Under the pieces are notes generated by a model. The model did not search any database, was not told where the DNA came from, and was given only the letters and a program-made list of their open reading frames with translations. This document shows positions 36,059 to 48,547 of a stretch of 64,000 nucleotides of DNA, in pieces. A program made the position numbers and the translations under genes. Origin of the DNA: Campylorhamphus procurvoides (Eukaryota > Chordata > Aves > Passeriformes > Dendrocolaptidae); NCBI GenBank assembly GCA_013396655.1, contig WBMV01000141.1, positions 884,376 to 948,375 of the forward strand, given 5' to 3'. Numbering within the stretch: the stretch's first letter is position 1; every line of letters starts with the position of its first letter.

Positions 36059-39000
36059 GCAGCATTACAGATGGGAATAATATATAAATTATAATTATAT
36101 AAAATCTTATATAAATTATATTTCTATAAAATCTTTCTACCTGTACGTGAAATCTAGCTTTACGATGACCCCGCTTGTAAGAAAAACTGACTGCACATGT
36201 ATAAGATATTTGAATGTATTCATGTGAGAGCTTATTCTGCAAATGTTTTTTGTCTGATGGCAACCCAGCTGTCTGACCTTTGAAGAGGAACAAATTCTTT
36301 AGGAAACTATTTCAGAAGGACCCTGCAAAGGCAAGGAAAGCTGATGTATACAAAGCACATGAAAAAGAGACTAAAAACTGGCTGTATTTTAGACTTACAC
36401 ACCAATGGTGGTTTTTTTTGTTTCGTTTCTGTGCTAGTTTCTGTTTCTTTGTTCTTTTTCTACAATATAGCTTAGAGAAAGAAAAAAAAAAGGCTGCCAA
36501 CATAGCTCATATGCTGTCACTACATAAAAAACCCAGGCATTAAATGTTTCCATGGCCCAGTGCTATTTTACTCATTGTTCTGTTCATGTACTCCGATGAC
36601 TGCTTGTGATATCTGAGCGTGCTTGAGAGCCACTTACATTTTCCACTTCTGAGCTATGAATTTCCCACAATATCCGACTGTCGTGTGTTGGCTGGAGCAA
36701 GAGAAGCACTTAGGTGAGGCAGGAATGCAGTGAGGCAGCAGCAGCATATTGGCACATAGGATAGTTGAGATTTTGAGCAGGGTTGGGAGCTATATGACAG
36801 CCCTGAGGCCATGATAGATAAAATGGAGCCAAAACATTCTGGGATGGCTTGAGGCTCAGGGCAGGCTTGCTGTCAGTGCCCTTACCTGGTTTTTCAGGCA
36901 AGTTTGACTGCATGCTGAGCTCTTTGCTGTCGTAACTGTATTACTTACAGCATCTATCACTCCTATTTTAAATTTAGTGTGGCTTGTGAAGGTTAATGAG
37001 AGCTTCTTATGAGAGTTGCCTCATGTTGAAAATAGAAGAGCAACAGGGAGACGTCATGGGTAAGATGATCCTTTTATTTTGTTTAGGCCCTGTACCTGTA
37101 GGTTATAAGCCTGAAAATGCATATCCCACAAGTGGGTGTCTCTTCTTACCCAAGGCAGAGATAATTAACTTCTAGGGCCACAGATTGTGATGTAGACACA
37201 GAGGAAACCCACTGCAAGAAAATCCTAGAAAAAATGTAATGTGCCTAAGACTTTCCATGTGACACCTCTACTTCTCCAGATTGGGACAACTGATCCCCAT
37301 TTCATAGTCCTTAGCATAATGAAATCTGAGGTGCCTCCTTCTAGGTGCAATGCTGTCTGGCCCAGACCTGCTCAAAAGGAGAGGAGTTCATACCAGAAAT
37401 CTAGTGATACCTTTTCTTGCACTGACTTCCTTTGCAATTCAGACCAGTAATTTAGGAATCAAAGTTATACCGGGAACATAACCTGAAGATGTCAATCTGA
37501 AAGAAACCAAAAAAACCCCAAACCCAACAGCTGGCTTGATATGTTCATCTCTTAAAAAATAAAAAATATCATTGAATAATATTGGAGTATTTTAAAAACA
37601 TTCCAGTTAAAACAGTTAAAATTTAAGACTTCCCATCTCTGCTTATGTAATGATAATGTGTTCTCTTTATCCTGCCACGCTCAGAATGTGTGCATTTCAA
37701 AACAGGAGAAAACATCTTTTTTTTCCCCTCTGATGACATCGCATTGAACTTACATGACATATTGTGAGGAAATATGAATTTTCCAGGAGTCATTTGATTG
37801 ATTTGCAACTGTAGGATGAAGGGCAGAAAAGCACCAAAGTAATGGTTTTAATAGTAATGAGGGAGCACAAGGACACTGACTGGTACAGACACTTGGTAAA
37901 CGTGGAGGAAAATGAGGAATCAGAAAATATTATATAGATTATATATAAGGAATTTCCAGATGAAGAAAATCTTCCTGCCTATTACTAATAAGCCTAAGTG
38001 TTTGTGTCCAAAGAGTTTTACTGAAAGTGCTGCTGAAAAATTGAAGAAAAAGAATGAAAATATTCGAGATATATGATAGGGACAATGCAAAGTGGCATAA
38101 GCTCAGCCAAAAACATGGGGCCTTTTCTATTGCCATCATTCATAGTGCAGATTGACAAACATGTACTTGTGTTTACCTCTTTCTTTCTTACCATGGCAAT
38201 AAATTTTATTTCTTTCCTGCCAAACCTTTCTTCCATATTACTTTTCTATCCAGGTACTTACCTCTAGTGAAATATCACTTAGGCTTCTCTTTCTCTTATA
38301 TTTATGTTCGTTCTGTTGACAAAGATGTTATTCCTGTTTTTACATTTATGATTATTGCTCATTGGAAGCTTTTGTGAGGCAACAAACAGTATAAGAATTT
38401 GTGATTTTTGCAACACTTTTCACTAGAAAGCTGTGGTGTCCTGAACAAGTTAAAAAAAAAACCAAACCAAAACTACTTTCTCCATGATATGGAGATGTAC
38501 ACTGCACATTTTAGGAGTTTTTCTCTCTTAGTGTCTTTTTCCCATTTCATCTCTAGGCAGTATAACTACATTTTTCTCCTTTCTGCACCTGTTTTCATTC
38601 TTTTCTTTCTTTTGCTTTCCCCACTTCTCTCTTCCAGTCAGTTTTTGCCTTCTGGAATACTTTTCATCAAAGTGCAGTGCATTGCATCATTTAGCCAGAG
38701 ACCAGTTTAAGATTACAGTGACAATTTAAGTGCTTGTTCCAGGGAGAATATGTGATAACACCCATACTGAAGGACCATTTTATTTTTCTGCTGCAGCTCA
38801 CGCAGTGAGCTATCATGGGAGGAAAACCTTGAGAAAGGCTAGATGATGTCCTTGAACTTCTTCACCAGGGAGTTGCTGCTATTCTCCTTTGAAAAGTCTC
38901 TTAACTCCTTATCTCTTTGAACACTGGGTATGACTTTTTTCAGCTGGCTTTCTGACACTCTCCCTTTCTCAGTCCTTTTCCACTCTTCTTAGATCACATA

Positions 39001-40867
39001 AATTGATTCCACCAGAGAAACATATCCTGTTTTCCTGCTTCTCAGTTCTTTGCCCGAAACTCCTATTGCAAAAGAAATCTCTCTGATTTACAGTGTTTGT
39101 CACTTCCTTGTTATTTTCCCTTTTCTTCTCACCTGAAAAAAATTCTGTGAGGGTGAACTGCTGATGAAACAACTTTAATGTTCTGAAAATCATACACATC
39201 TGAAATTTCCAGTGAAACGCTCAAAATCTCAAAGTAGATTTAAAATCTTCCCCTAAAACCTTGACTCTCTACTGGAAAAGCATGAGGTATTCAAGGGATT
39301 TCTGTGCATGTATTTTCAGGAGTATTAAAAAAAAATATAAATTTCAACTTATATTAAAACCTTAGAAAAAGAAAAATGAATCTGAGAAAAATCGTATTTG
39401 CTTTGGTAAGTGAATTAGACTTGCTTTTCTATATTAACTGTGACTAAAGTTGTTTTAAACTGATGATATTATTCTGGCTGGTAGAATGTAGGTGAAACAT
39501 AAAAGTGTTTTAGACAAGATTCAGGTTGTATTCTGACTGAACATTAACCTGTTTAAAACCTGAAATCTTCAAAGGCTCCAAGAAAAAAACAACACCCAGA
39601 GAATAACTCAATGAATGCTTTCAACTCTCAGAACACTTAAAGTTTCTCAGTTCTTTCTATTTATTACTTGTACTTTAACATACATTTCTGAAAAAAATAA
39701 AATAGGTGTTGTTACTGGACCACAGCTTAAGTTAGAGATCTTGGTTTCCTGTAATAAGGAAGAAATCTCATTGATTTGTATAAAGAGACAATTTCTAGAA
39801 AGCTAAAATGAGGTGTTGGGAAAGAATTCCTCCTCAGAAACTTTTATTAAGTTTTCTTGCCCTTACATGTCATAAAGAAAATACAAACTTTTCATTATTT
39901 GCTTTGATGTTAGAACAATGAAGAATCAATGACATTGCATAGCGTTAAATGGAAGGTAATACTTGGCTTTTCTAGGCAGTGTGAGTAGTGATGCTCTTCA
40001 GAATAGTGCAACAGGTGCCAGACTTCTACACAACAGTCATCATCCTAAATTTGAAGTAAATTTTTACCAAAATCATCAGGGTTCTTATGGCTGCAAAGGT
40101 GAAACTGGATTAGGTCTCATTGCAAGATGAATCCATGCAGATGTATTTATATTCCTTCACTTAATACCCCATAGTAATATCTTTCTGAAGCAGAAAGTCT
40201 TTGTGTTGATGAACTCTACAAATAAGAAAAATTTTCTTACGTGAGGTTTAATTCATTTTGGTTAGCCTCTTATTACAATAATGTGAAACGAATGACAAAT
40301 TGGTAGGAATATAAATGCTCTTTTATATTGTCTGAACAATTACAGGGGATTTGTAATTAATAACTGACTACTGTGGATTAATATCTTCATTTGTAATGTA
40401 GCCAGACTCCAGTTTTATGGTTGAGAAGCCTGTTGTATGGCACAAAACCAGTTCCTCTTTTTTTTTTTTGTTGGTTTGTTTTTTAACTTTCAAGTGACAG
40501 AAGAGGTTGACAACTTTTGGGTACCAAAATGTCAATGTGTGTACCTGATCTGTTATGTTCCCAAAAAATCATACTTCCTCTGAGTTTCTCATTTACTGAG
40601 ATTTAGGTATTCCAGCTAGCTAATTTGCCTTTTGCTTATTTGTTTTAACCAGTAGAGCACTGCAATAAAAGGCAGAAAAGGTAAATTTCCTGGGCTTTTT
40701 TTGCTGACTGGAACTTGGAAGTTGTTCTTGTTTGGAATAAAAGGATATCCTCCCTAATACACCTTCAGATAGTTCTAGTCATATATTGCAATGTTATTTG
40801 GAATGCATAGAGATTTATAGTTTAAAAAAAACAGAACTTGTGGTGAATTCATCAGCTGAAGATACTA
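36059..40867. other. unique AT-rich DNA, no gene seen
   Basis: Starts with a very AT-rich patch (36070-36130, TATAAATTATA words) immediately beside the CR1. Short frames on both strands at 36.3-36.5 kb and 38.0-38.7 kb are AT-bias artefacts with no domains. T-rich tracts occur near 37717 and 40459-40482. Confidence 0.45.
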
Positions 40868-41500
40868 TGGTGGGTTGGCTCTGGATGGAGAGCAGGTGCC
40901 CACCAAAGCTTCTCTATCACTTCCCTCCTCAGCTGGGCAGGAAAAAGAAAACGTAACAAAAGGCTTTTGAGTCATGATAAGGACAGGTTAGTACTGAATA
41001 CGATCATGGGCAGAATAGACTTGAATCAAGGAAAAAAAAATTACCAACCAAATCAGAGTAGGATGATGAGAAATAAAACCAAATCTTAAAACACTTTCCA
41101 ATCACCCTCCCTTCTTCCTGGACTCAACTTTGTTCATGATTTCTCTTCCTCCTCTTTCAAACTGGCACAGAAGAACAAGGCATGAGGGCTGTGGTCAGTT
41201 CATCACACATTGTCTCTGCTGCTACTTCCTCCTCAGCAGTAAGACTCCTCACATGCTCCAGTGAGATGTCCTTGCCATGGGAGACAGTCCTCCATGAACT
41301 TCTCCAACACGCGTTCTTCATGGGCTGTAGTTCTTCATGAACTACTCCAACATGAGCCCTTTCAAGGGGTACAGACCTTCAGGAACAGACTAATAGGGGT
41401 CCTCTGGGGAGTCACAAGTCCTGCCAGCAAACCTGGTCCTGTGTGGGCTCCTCCCTCCACAGATCCACAGGTCCTACCAGGAACCTGGTACAGCACAGGC
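40868..41500 (-). mobile_element. ERV LTR fragment, minus orientation, same family as the LTR at 59.8 kb
   Basis: The left edge TGGTGGGTTGGCTCTGG, then GCAGGTGCCCACCAAAG and CCTCCTCAGCTGGGCAGGAA, is the reverse complement of the U5 end of the LTR at 59771-60855 (GGGTACCTGGCATCC...GGGTCAACACACTACA side). Matching continues through CATGGGAGACAGTCCTCCATG and TCCTTCCTCCACAG-type words to about 41500, where the remaining U3 half is missing. It is a truncated solo LTR, more diverged than its partner. I recognise this as an avian ERVL-like LTR by its end sequences, from memory. Confidence 0.8.
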
Positions 41501-44500
41501 ACTCCTGATTTTAACTATTTGTTTAAATTTAAGCATGTAAACACGAATTCTGAAAGCTTAGTGACAACAAACTTCTGTTTAAATTAAGGCTTGTATTTTG
41601 ATTTATAATTCATTGGGTTTGGGCTGAAGTACCAGGCTTCATAAGAGAGCAATAGATCTGAAAGTTGTCCAAACATCTGTATCCTGTCAATAGAATTAAA
41701 AAAAATCCGTGTTCTATTTTAAAAAAAAAAGCACTACCTGAATGATCAACTCACCTCAAGAGGGAACTTTACGTCTGAGCATAAATGTGCGCAGCCATGA
41801 CTTGTGGAGCCTTTTTTCTGTCAGCATCACCCCCTACTTTGTTGTCATTCACCTCCCTTCTCTGTGGTAGGGAAGTATTTCTCAGTAGAATGATAAGTAA
41901 TTGCCATTGCTCTTGAGGTGATGTGGTAGGTTATTTATGTTGCAGGATAACCAGATGCACATTTCCCATTTCTTAATCCAGAGCATAATCACTTTTCTTT
42001 GATGGATAAATAAAAATCCCCAGGCTCCTGAAACTTGACTTAGAACAGGGTAGCAGTACTTCTGGTCTTAGTGCCAAACTAATGACAACTTTTTCAAGTG
42101 ACATCATTAGAAAATATGAAAGATATTGAGTTTTGTTTGTGTGTTTGTTTGTTTCTTTATTTAAGTAGGTACTGAAAAATGCTGTTCTAGGTTTGGGAAA
42201 CTTTAATATTTGACTTCACCATGAGGGAAAACTTAACTGCATAACTTCTATTGTTGAAGAATGACATGGTCTCAATTATGCTTTATTTACAAAACTCCAT
42301 TTCCAGAGATCAAAACTACACTCTGAGTGAAATATGACTTCAATTCTTCCCTTGGATGGTATTATCAACACACAAAATTTCTTGTAAAATATATCCTAGA
42401 GAGAATATAAAAAATAAAAGTTTAATGTTTTTCTCAGTGCTCCCTCTGATTGATATATTCCCAGCAGAGTGTTTTAACTGCTTCTTAGATGTGACCTTTA
42501 TGCTAATTCTGATAGTAGAAATTCCACACATTTGAAAAGTAAAATGGGAAAGTTTAGAGCGAAGCAGCTGACATTTGGTACTAAAAACCAAAGGAAAAAT
42601 TCTGTCCCCTCCAGTGGCATTGCCAATTGGACATTTGACAGGAAAGCAGTGAGTAATTTTGCATTTTTTCTGTTTGTTGGAGTGTTGTGTTTATTTTGTT
42701 CCTGCAGTGTTTGCTATTCATTTGTTCTTTATCAATATGAAACTGTTTATAACTAATTTGCCTTGAGATTTATATTTTGAGTTGATTAAATCTATTCATT
42801 ACACACTTCAGGGACTTAACTCAGTCTCCAGATTTATTGTAATAGTTTCTTGTGGACCTTTGGGAATCCTCAGATAAATTAAATTGTCCCAGCTCTACTG
42901 GCTTAAATAGAAATATGATAATTTACAGTTGAATATCTCTACCCCAACAATTGTTAACTTCAACATATGAAGACCAAAATCACTAAGAAAATAGACATTG
43001 CTGACACAACTCTGTAAAACAAAGTAATCTGGCATCTGCAGCTGTTTAAGGTTGCTCATTTCACAGGAGTTTATTTAAGAGTTTGGAAAGGACAGATTTG
43101 GGGAACATATATGCATTGTATAAAGTCTGAACAAGTTATACTTAAGAGGTTAAAGTAATTTGTTGGTTGTTGGGATTCTTGCATGGTACATTCCTGACTT
43201 CTACATGCTCTTTTCCAGTAATAATGGAGTTTTAGTTGATAATGTCTCATTTATTGCCTGAGGACTTTTATTTTGTGTTGCATTGTTGTTTCTTATTTTC
43301 TTAAAATAGAAAAAATTAGAAATGCAAGCTTGTGGTTTGTTTGTATATATAGAAAACTAGACCAAGTGAAATGAAGCTGATCAAGTATACAAACATATTG
43401 CAGCTTTGAACAAACTAGAACTTGATTTCATGGCATGTAGGTTAAATATTGTTGTTCCACCAAAAACAGTCTTTAAGATTTTCTTTCCATACTTCTCTTT
43501 CATCGCACCAACCCACCATACTCCTGGAGAGCCAGACAGAAAATTAAACTGGGGTCTTGAACAAATGATTGAATAAGGGCTGATTTCTTGGCAAAGAAAA
43601 CTTAATTTGTTAGTTTGTACAGATGTAAACTGAAGTAACAAATAAAAATAATATTGTAACATTTTGATTTGCTATCACAGTGTAACTAGAAAATATGATA
43701 TTTACTGCTTTGTTAAAAAGCGTTGTTGGAAACTTGTTAGAAAAATCACAGTATAAAATAATGGAATTAAACTGAATGGAGGAAAACCTCTTGGAATATA
43801 TAATTTAAGCAATCTGGACACACAGAGCTAAGATAAGTTGGATAAATCATGCCTTACAAATAAAGGTTTCTCTCAGCTGGCTTTCAAGCCAGCTAGATTG
43901 AAAGCTTGGTTCTAGGCAATTATATTGCAGATGCCTAAAACAAATGTGAAGGAATCCTACTACACTAGAGAAATGTATCAGAAGCTTTCCCTCTGTAGCA
44001 GCAGTTTACAGCATTGTGTAAATTATTTTTCTCCTGTTATAGCTTATTACTACTTCAAGTAGCACATAGGAAAGTGATTTCCAGAGAAAGTATGAAATGT
44101 TCCTTTCCATTTTCAATACCAGTATTTCAAAGAGCAGAACTTGATGACCGGTTTTTTCCTCAGCCTATGGACTTGTCAGCTGGTCTGAGCAAAGGACATG
44201 TTTCAGCATGATGCAAATTAACCAAGATGAAAAAAAAGTGCCATTTCACACATATAAAAATTATTTTAAATGAAAGCATAATCTGTGGTTCAACAGCTGA
44301 GGGAGAGCAGATTTAATTTCGTTGTTTACCCATATACTTCTTGTCCATAGAAAGTCTAAGAACAAACACTATCAAAAAAATTACAGTGTTTGTAATAATG
44401 TACATACAAAGATGCAGGCCAGGCTGACTATTCTATCATGGTATGGAAGTCCTATCTTCTTTTATTGTTATACTACTGCTACCATTAATGTTGGTATTAT

Positions 44501-45534
44501 TCTCATCCCACAGACTTTTATTCTTTGTGATATGATTCACGTCACAGATGTAAGTTGATTCTTCTTTTCTCCCTTCAAAGATGAATTTTATCAGGATATT
44601 TAAAAATAAAATTGATCACAGCTTAGATTTCTAGTTTTTCAGCAAGTATATTTCAGTCAGATGCTTAAATTATAAGTAAGGAAATAAGTAAATAATCCTA
44701 CTGATCATTTGCATGCAGGTAAATAAATTCACAGTATTTTTCAAGCCTTGGGACATTTCAGGTATTTATGATTGCATTGTAAGTTAGAATAAGAATACCA
44801 TTTGCCTTGTTCTGAGCTGCAAAACACTGAATGTTCATTGCACAGCTTGAAGGATTTGGATTTTTATTTTTTTCCTTTTTTTTCTTTTTTTTTGCATAAA
44901 CCCACGTTCATTAACACTGATTATAGCTCATTAAAAATATGTGTTTCTGAATGTCCTTCAGAAGTATCTCCAGTAAAAGTTTGAGATTAAATAGTATGGA
45001 TAATAAAAACAAACTCCCACATAAAAATTCCACAGTTTGGAAAGTCCCTCTACTTTTTTTCCTCCCACACAGCGGATTTGAGAGAAAAACAAAAGAATCC
45101 CCAGCATTTTCTGTTGTCTCTGCTTGTAATTTCTGTCAGATCCCTCACTGTCATTCACAGATGTATTTTATTTCCAGATTTTGTCAATTTTGTTCACTGT
45201 TAATGCAATATTAGCTAAATTTTACTGTATATTCATACTGTTAATACAGTCTTTCAGAGTACATATTAAACCACAAAAAAAGGAAATGTTCCTGTATTTC
45301 AATTAATTTCAGAGATGTTTCAGCAACAAACTACTTGAAATCACTACAGTTATTAATACAATTTAAATTAACTCTGCTGTCTTAATATATATTTTTATAT
45401 ACATTAGAAAAGTTCTATTAGTTCAAATAAATGATTGTTTGATTTTACAGCATTATTTATTGTAGAGAAGATAAAAATGATCCAAAATGCCAAATAATTG
45501 AACTGCTTTGTATGGATGACCTTTGAATTTACAG
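41501..45534. other. unique AT-rich DNA, no gene seen
   Basis: Low-complexity spots: GTTT-rich run 42131-42157 and a pyrimidine-rich tract 44859-44895. A 20-bp perfect inverted repeat lies at 43875-43894. Confidence 0.45.
43875..43894. repeat. perfect 9-bp inverted repeat with 2-bp loop
   Basis: AGCTGGCTT-TC-AAGCCAGCT. It is perfect but short, and no terminator or transposon end context is visible. Confidence 0.9.
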
Positions 45535-45662
45535 ACCGTGGCCTTTTCCTTACTGTGGCATTTGACTGCAGTTCCACCTCCCAGGGCATTGATACCCTTT
45601 GCTTGTGGTGCAAAAGACAGAATCCCTCTCAGCCACCTTCACGAGTTCAGCTGGAAACCCAG
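45535..45662 (+). other. candidate exon (host gene or lncRNA), unproven
   Basis: A 128-bp block, clearly richer in G+C than the flanking 35%-type DNA, is bordered on the left by TTTGAATTTACAG (weak acceptor) and on the right by a strong donor, CAG|GTAAGG. One frame is open across it and reads DRGLFLTVAFDCSSTSQG at its start and CLWCKRQNPSQPP near its end. I recognise no protein family. A second GTAATG donor-like site follows at about 45690. It could be a lncRNA exon, an exonised old repeat, or chance. Confidence 0.25.
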
Positions 45663-46362
45663 GTAAGGAGACCATTAGTGAATGTCAGGTAATGTCTTCC
45701 CTTGTACACACAACTGCTTTGGGAGAGAAAACACTTCAGGAAGAGAGGTTGCTGCAGCAGATGGTCTGTGTGGAGGTGCTTCCCTGAGCCACTAAAGATC
45801 TCTGAACGTACGCGATCTGTGTAAGAGCTGAATCACAATGTAGGTGCAATTATGTTGTTTGAGGATCCTGCTATTCAGGACTCAACATTCTCTGTCCATT
45901 GCATCCTCTAACAGATACCTCTAAACTTCTTGAAGGTTTTGCATCTTTTAGGTATCTTTGCATTAACTAGTCCTAGAAGCACAGAGTCCTAGTTCACATT
46001 TTGATGGACTGTGAACCTGACTTTCATAGTGCTCATATTGAGCTCTTATGCCAAGTTTAGAGGAATGAAGTATTGCTCCAGTTTTGTTGGGAGGTTTTTT
46101 GGCACTTTTTTGTTTATTTATTTTCTTTGATAACTGCTTTTTATTCATATTAACAGACACCTAGGGCTTGTGGTGGAACAGGAGACTCACTTTATAATTC
46201 AGCTTTGCAGAATCTCAGACATAATTGATGAACTGATTTTTGTATATGTAGCTATGTATTTTGCACTCTAGTTTTTAGAATAATCAAGTGGAATTTAGGT
46301 GATTTCTACAGAGGTATATATTTAAATCTACAATGTATTATTGGGGCTTATAAAACTGGGTC
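45663..46362. other. unique DNA, nothing further recognised
   Basis: The first 150 bp have the same raised G+C as the candidate exon. The rest is AT-rich without recognised features. Confidence 0.4.
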
Positions 46363-46880
46363 CACAGAATCACTGAACATGCTGAGTTGGAAGGGACCAA
46401 TGAAGATCATTGAGTACAACCTTTAACCCTTCACAGGAGCATCCCCAAGAGTCACACCATGTGCCCCAGCATAGCATCCAAATGCTTCTTGAACTCTGTC
46501 AGGCTTGGTGCTGTGACCCCTTCCCTGGGGAGACTGTTCCAGTGCCCAAACACCCTCTGGATGAAGAATGTTTTCCTAGTGTGCAACCTAAACTCCCCTG
46601 ACACAATTTCAAGACATTTCCTTGGGTTCTGTCACTGATCACCACAGAGATGAGATCAGTCTCTGCCCCTCCTCTTCCCCTCACAAGGAAGTTGTAACTG
46701 TGATGAGGTCTCCCCTCAGTCTCCTCTCCAGGTTGAACAGACCAAGTGACCTCTGTCACCCCTCATATGACTTCCCCTCAAGGCTTTTCACGATCTTTAT
46801 TCTCGTCCTTTGGATACTCTCTAAGAGCTTAATATCATTCTCATATTGTGGTGCTCCAAACTGTGTATCAATTCCTGAAG
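46363..46880 (-). mobile_element. CR1 LINE, 3' part, minus orientation (CACAGAATCAC-type tail)
   Basis: Begins CCACAGAATCACTGAAC, then GAGTTGGAAGGGACCA and ATCATTGAGTACAACC, then AGACTGTTCCAGTGCCCA, GATGAGGTCTCCCCTCAG, CTCCTCTCCAGGTTGAACAG and finally GTGGTGCTCCAAACTGTGT. This is the antisense CR1 3'-UTR and ORF2 C-terminus in full order. The coding frame is disrupted. The tail class (ATTCTGTG) and the GTGACCCCTTCCCTGGGGA word suggest a different CR1 lineage from the copies at 35.6 and 48.5 kb. Confidence 0.93.
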
Positions 46881-47207
46881 GAACAAATATATCCTAACAG
46901 GAACCAAAAGGATCCTGCAGCAATCTGTCAGTCAAAAGGTAGGTCATATGTATTCTCCAGTAAAATGTGAGTGTATTTATGATTTTTGTAGACTATTTAA
47001 TAAAATTTGTTAAATAATGTTAACAGCAGTTAACAGCAGAAATTTTTCCTACTCAACTGTTTAAGAAAATATATTGTGTTTCAAAAAAAAATCAGAACTT
47101 GGTTAGTTTACAAGAAGATATTTTGAAATTAGCTCCTAATGCTAACAATCTCCAGGTCCACTGGATGTCAAATGTTCAGATGGCTCATAGTCTAGAGTAT
47201 GGAGAGC
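46881..47207. other. unique AT-rich DNA between CR1 and LTR
   Basis: Holds one short direct repeat (TTAACAGCAG twice, about 47021-47040). Nothing else seen. Confidence 0.45.
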
Positions 47208-47348
47208 AATGGTGTCTTAGTTCAAGAGAGAACTAAGATATTATGCTGGCCAAGAAATAATCCCTCTCCCTTTAAATTTAGAAAACAGAACTTTAATTAG
47301 GGAAAAATATATATAAAGAAAAAAAATAACGGTTCTTAACCACAACAC

Positions 47349-47368
47349 ATATATATATATATATATAT
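47349..47368 (+). repeat. (AT)10 microsatellite in the LTR promoter region
   Basis: Ten AT units, located where the TATA box of the minus-oriented LTR is expected. Another TATATATA lies at about 47308-47316. Confidence 0.95.
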
Positions 47369-47490
47369 CCAGAAAAGAACCAAACAACAACAGTCTGCAA
47401 CAAACCCCTCCACCCCCAAAATGACAAGGCAAAACAGTCAAAAGGGTCCTCTTGGCTACCCCCCAAAAGGGAATGCAATTATATCCACAG

Positions 47491-47505
47491 ACAGCAGGTG
47501 GCGCT
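47491..47505 (+). promoter_or_regulatory. CTCF-like motif, copy 1
   Basis: ACAGCAGGTGGCGCT matches the CTCF core pattern CCASYAGRKGGCRSY at 14 of 15 positions. The CAGGTG inside is also an E-box, so bHLH or ZEB/Snail-type factors are an alternative. Confidence 0.5.
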
Positions 47506-47562
47506 GTGGCACCTCCGCTGCTGGCGGCTCACCTTTCCCAGGGGTTGCAATTATATTTACGG

Positions 47563-47577
47563 ACAGCAGGTGGCAAT
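47563..47577 (+). promoter_or_regulatory. CTCF-like motif, copy 2
   Basis: ACAGCAGGTGGCAAT matches the same pattern at 13 of 15 positions, exactly 72 bp from copy 1 and in the same orientation. Confidence 0.4.
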
Positions 47578-48086
47578 GTCGCGCCCGGCCTACTGGTCTC
47601 TCCCCTCAGGCGAGGTGACAGGCAGTTCCCAGGTTGGTTCCCATGAGAGAACCAATGGAAAGCAAAAGCAGCAGCAATCCTGTCTTCGCAGGGGCAGGGA
47701 AATCGGGGCTTTTCTCCCACCTCTTTTCCTTACGGCAAGCTTTGTAGTAGTTATGATCCTCACGGATGAAAACAGTCGATGTTGGAGAAAGGGAAAAGGA
47801 ACACAAATCCAGTATCCAGTGATGCTGGGATCCCAGCGTCTGTGTTCCCGTCCCCTTCGCTCCGACAACAGACTGAGCCCTGCCTTGCGCAGGAAAACTA
47901 GAAAAACCAGTGTTTTCCCCTCCCAGACTTCGGGGACATCAGAACAAAAGCTGTGCTTAAGACAGATAAAATCAAGATACACACATCCTTTGTATCCTCT
48001 GTTAACCATCCCCATCACACCAGGGTATTGGCTCCAAACCTTTTTGGAAGGGATTCCCTCTTAGGCTTTGAAACTCCAACAAATGG

Positions 48087-48547
48087 AAATGCAGAAAAAT
48101 AACTTTCTCCTGACCAAAGACAATATTATATGCCATGAATATTTTGTTTTCCAACTCCTCCTTTTAAAATGTAGATATGAAGGAGAAAATGATTATTTTT
48201 TAAAAAAAACCCTGTCCCTTTCAGTGTATTCTGAACGAACAGGTAGAGGTTACATAAAGGGCTTAGCAACACCATCGCATCACCTTATAAAGATATGTAC
48301 TTATATATTGTCAAGTCTGTGCACAGTCTGAGTGATCCTTTGAACTTTTTATTCCCCCAGAATTTCTCATCTAGTGAATGAGATTAATTAAAGAGCCATA
48401 CCACATAAACCAGATGTTTTTTGGGCTCTGGCAATCTAGTCATTCAAATTCCTGTCTGGACTTCTGTAATTCCTTATAGCTTGTATCTAAGCTCACAATC
48501 CTTGCAAATATTTCACTAAATAGAAAAACCAGCAGCAATGTTGTTTT
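48087..48547. other. unique AT-rich DNA, nothing recognised
   Basis: No gene or repeat family seen between the LTR and the next CR1. Confidence 0.45.

Larger units (their letters stand above)
47475..47618. repeat. 72-bp tandem direct repeat in LTR U3
   Basis: Two head-to-tail units, 47475-47546 and 47547-47618. The first 33 positions differ at only five or six bases (both start GCAATTATAT and share GACAGCAGGTGGC). The later part is less similar. Tandem enhancer repeats are typical of retroviral U3 regions. Confidence 0.88.
47213..48081 (-). mobile_element. solo LTR, 869 bp, minus orientation, intact 5-bp target duplication
   Basis: Seen: the element starts TGTCTTAG and ends CTCCAACA (TGT...ACA) and is flanked by perfect AATGG copies at 47208-47212 and 48082-48086. 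On the minus strand the U3 region is GC-rich, with CpGs and a 72-bp tandem repeat (47475-47618). It is followed by TATA-type AT runs (47349-47368) and an ATTAAA polyadenylation hexamer (47292-47297), then about 80 bp to the end. That is a normal LTR order. No internal gag-pol-env sequence adjoins it, so the provirus has recombined to a solo LTR. The perfect target duplication and retained CpGs suggest it is among the younger insertions here. The 5-bp duplication alone does not fix the ERV class. Long open frames inside it (188 codons plus, 142 minus) follow from its GC content and are not genes. Confidence 0.92.

Noticed and set aside
43875..43894. Inverted repeat as a transcription terminator or transposon end
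   Set aside because: No adjoining T-run, no partner end and no gene nearby.
47498..48064. 188-codon plus frame and 142-codon minus frame
   Set aside because: Both are inside the GC-rich U3 of the solo LTR and run on opposite strands over the same bases; neither has a recognisable domain.
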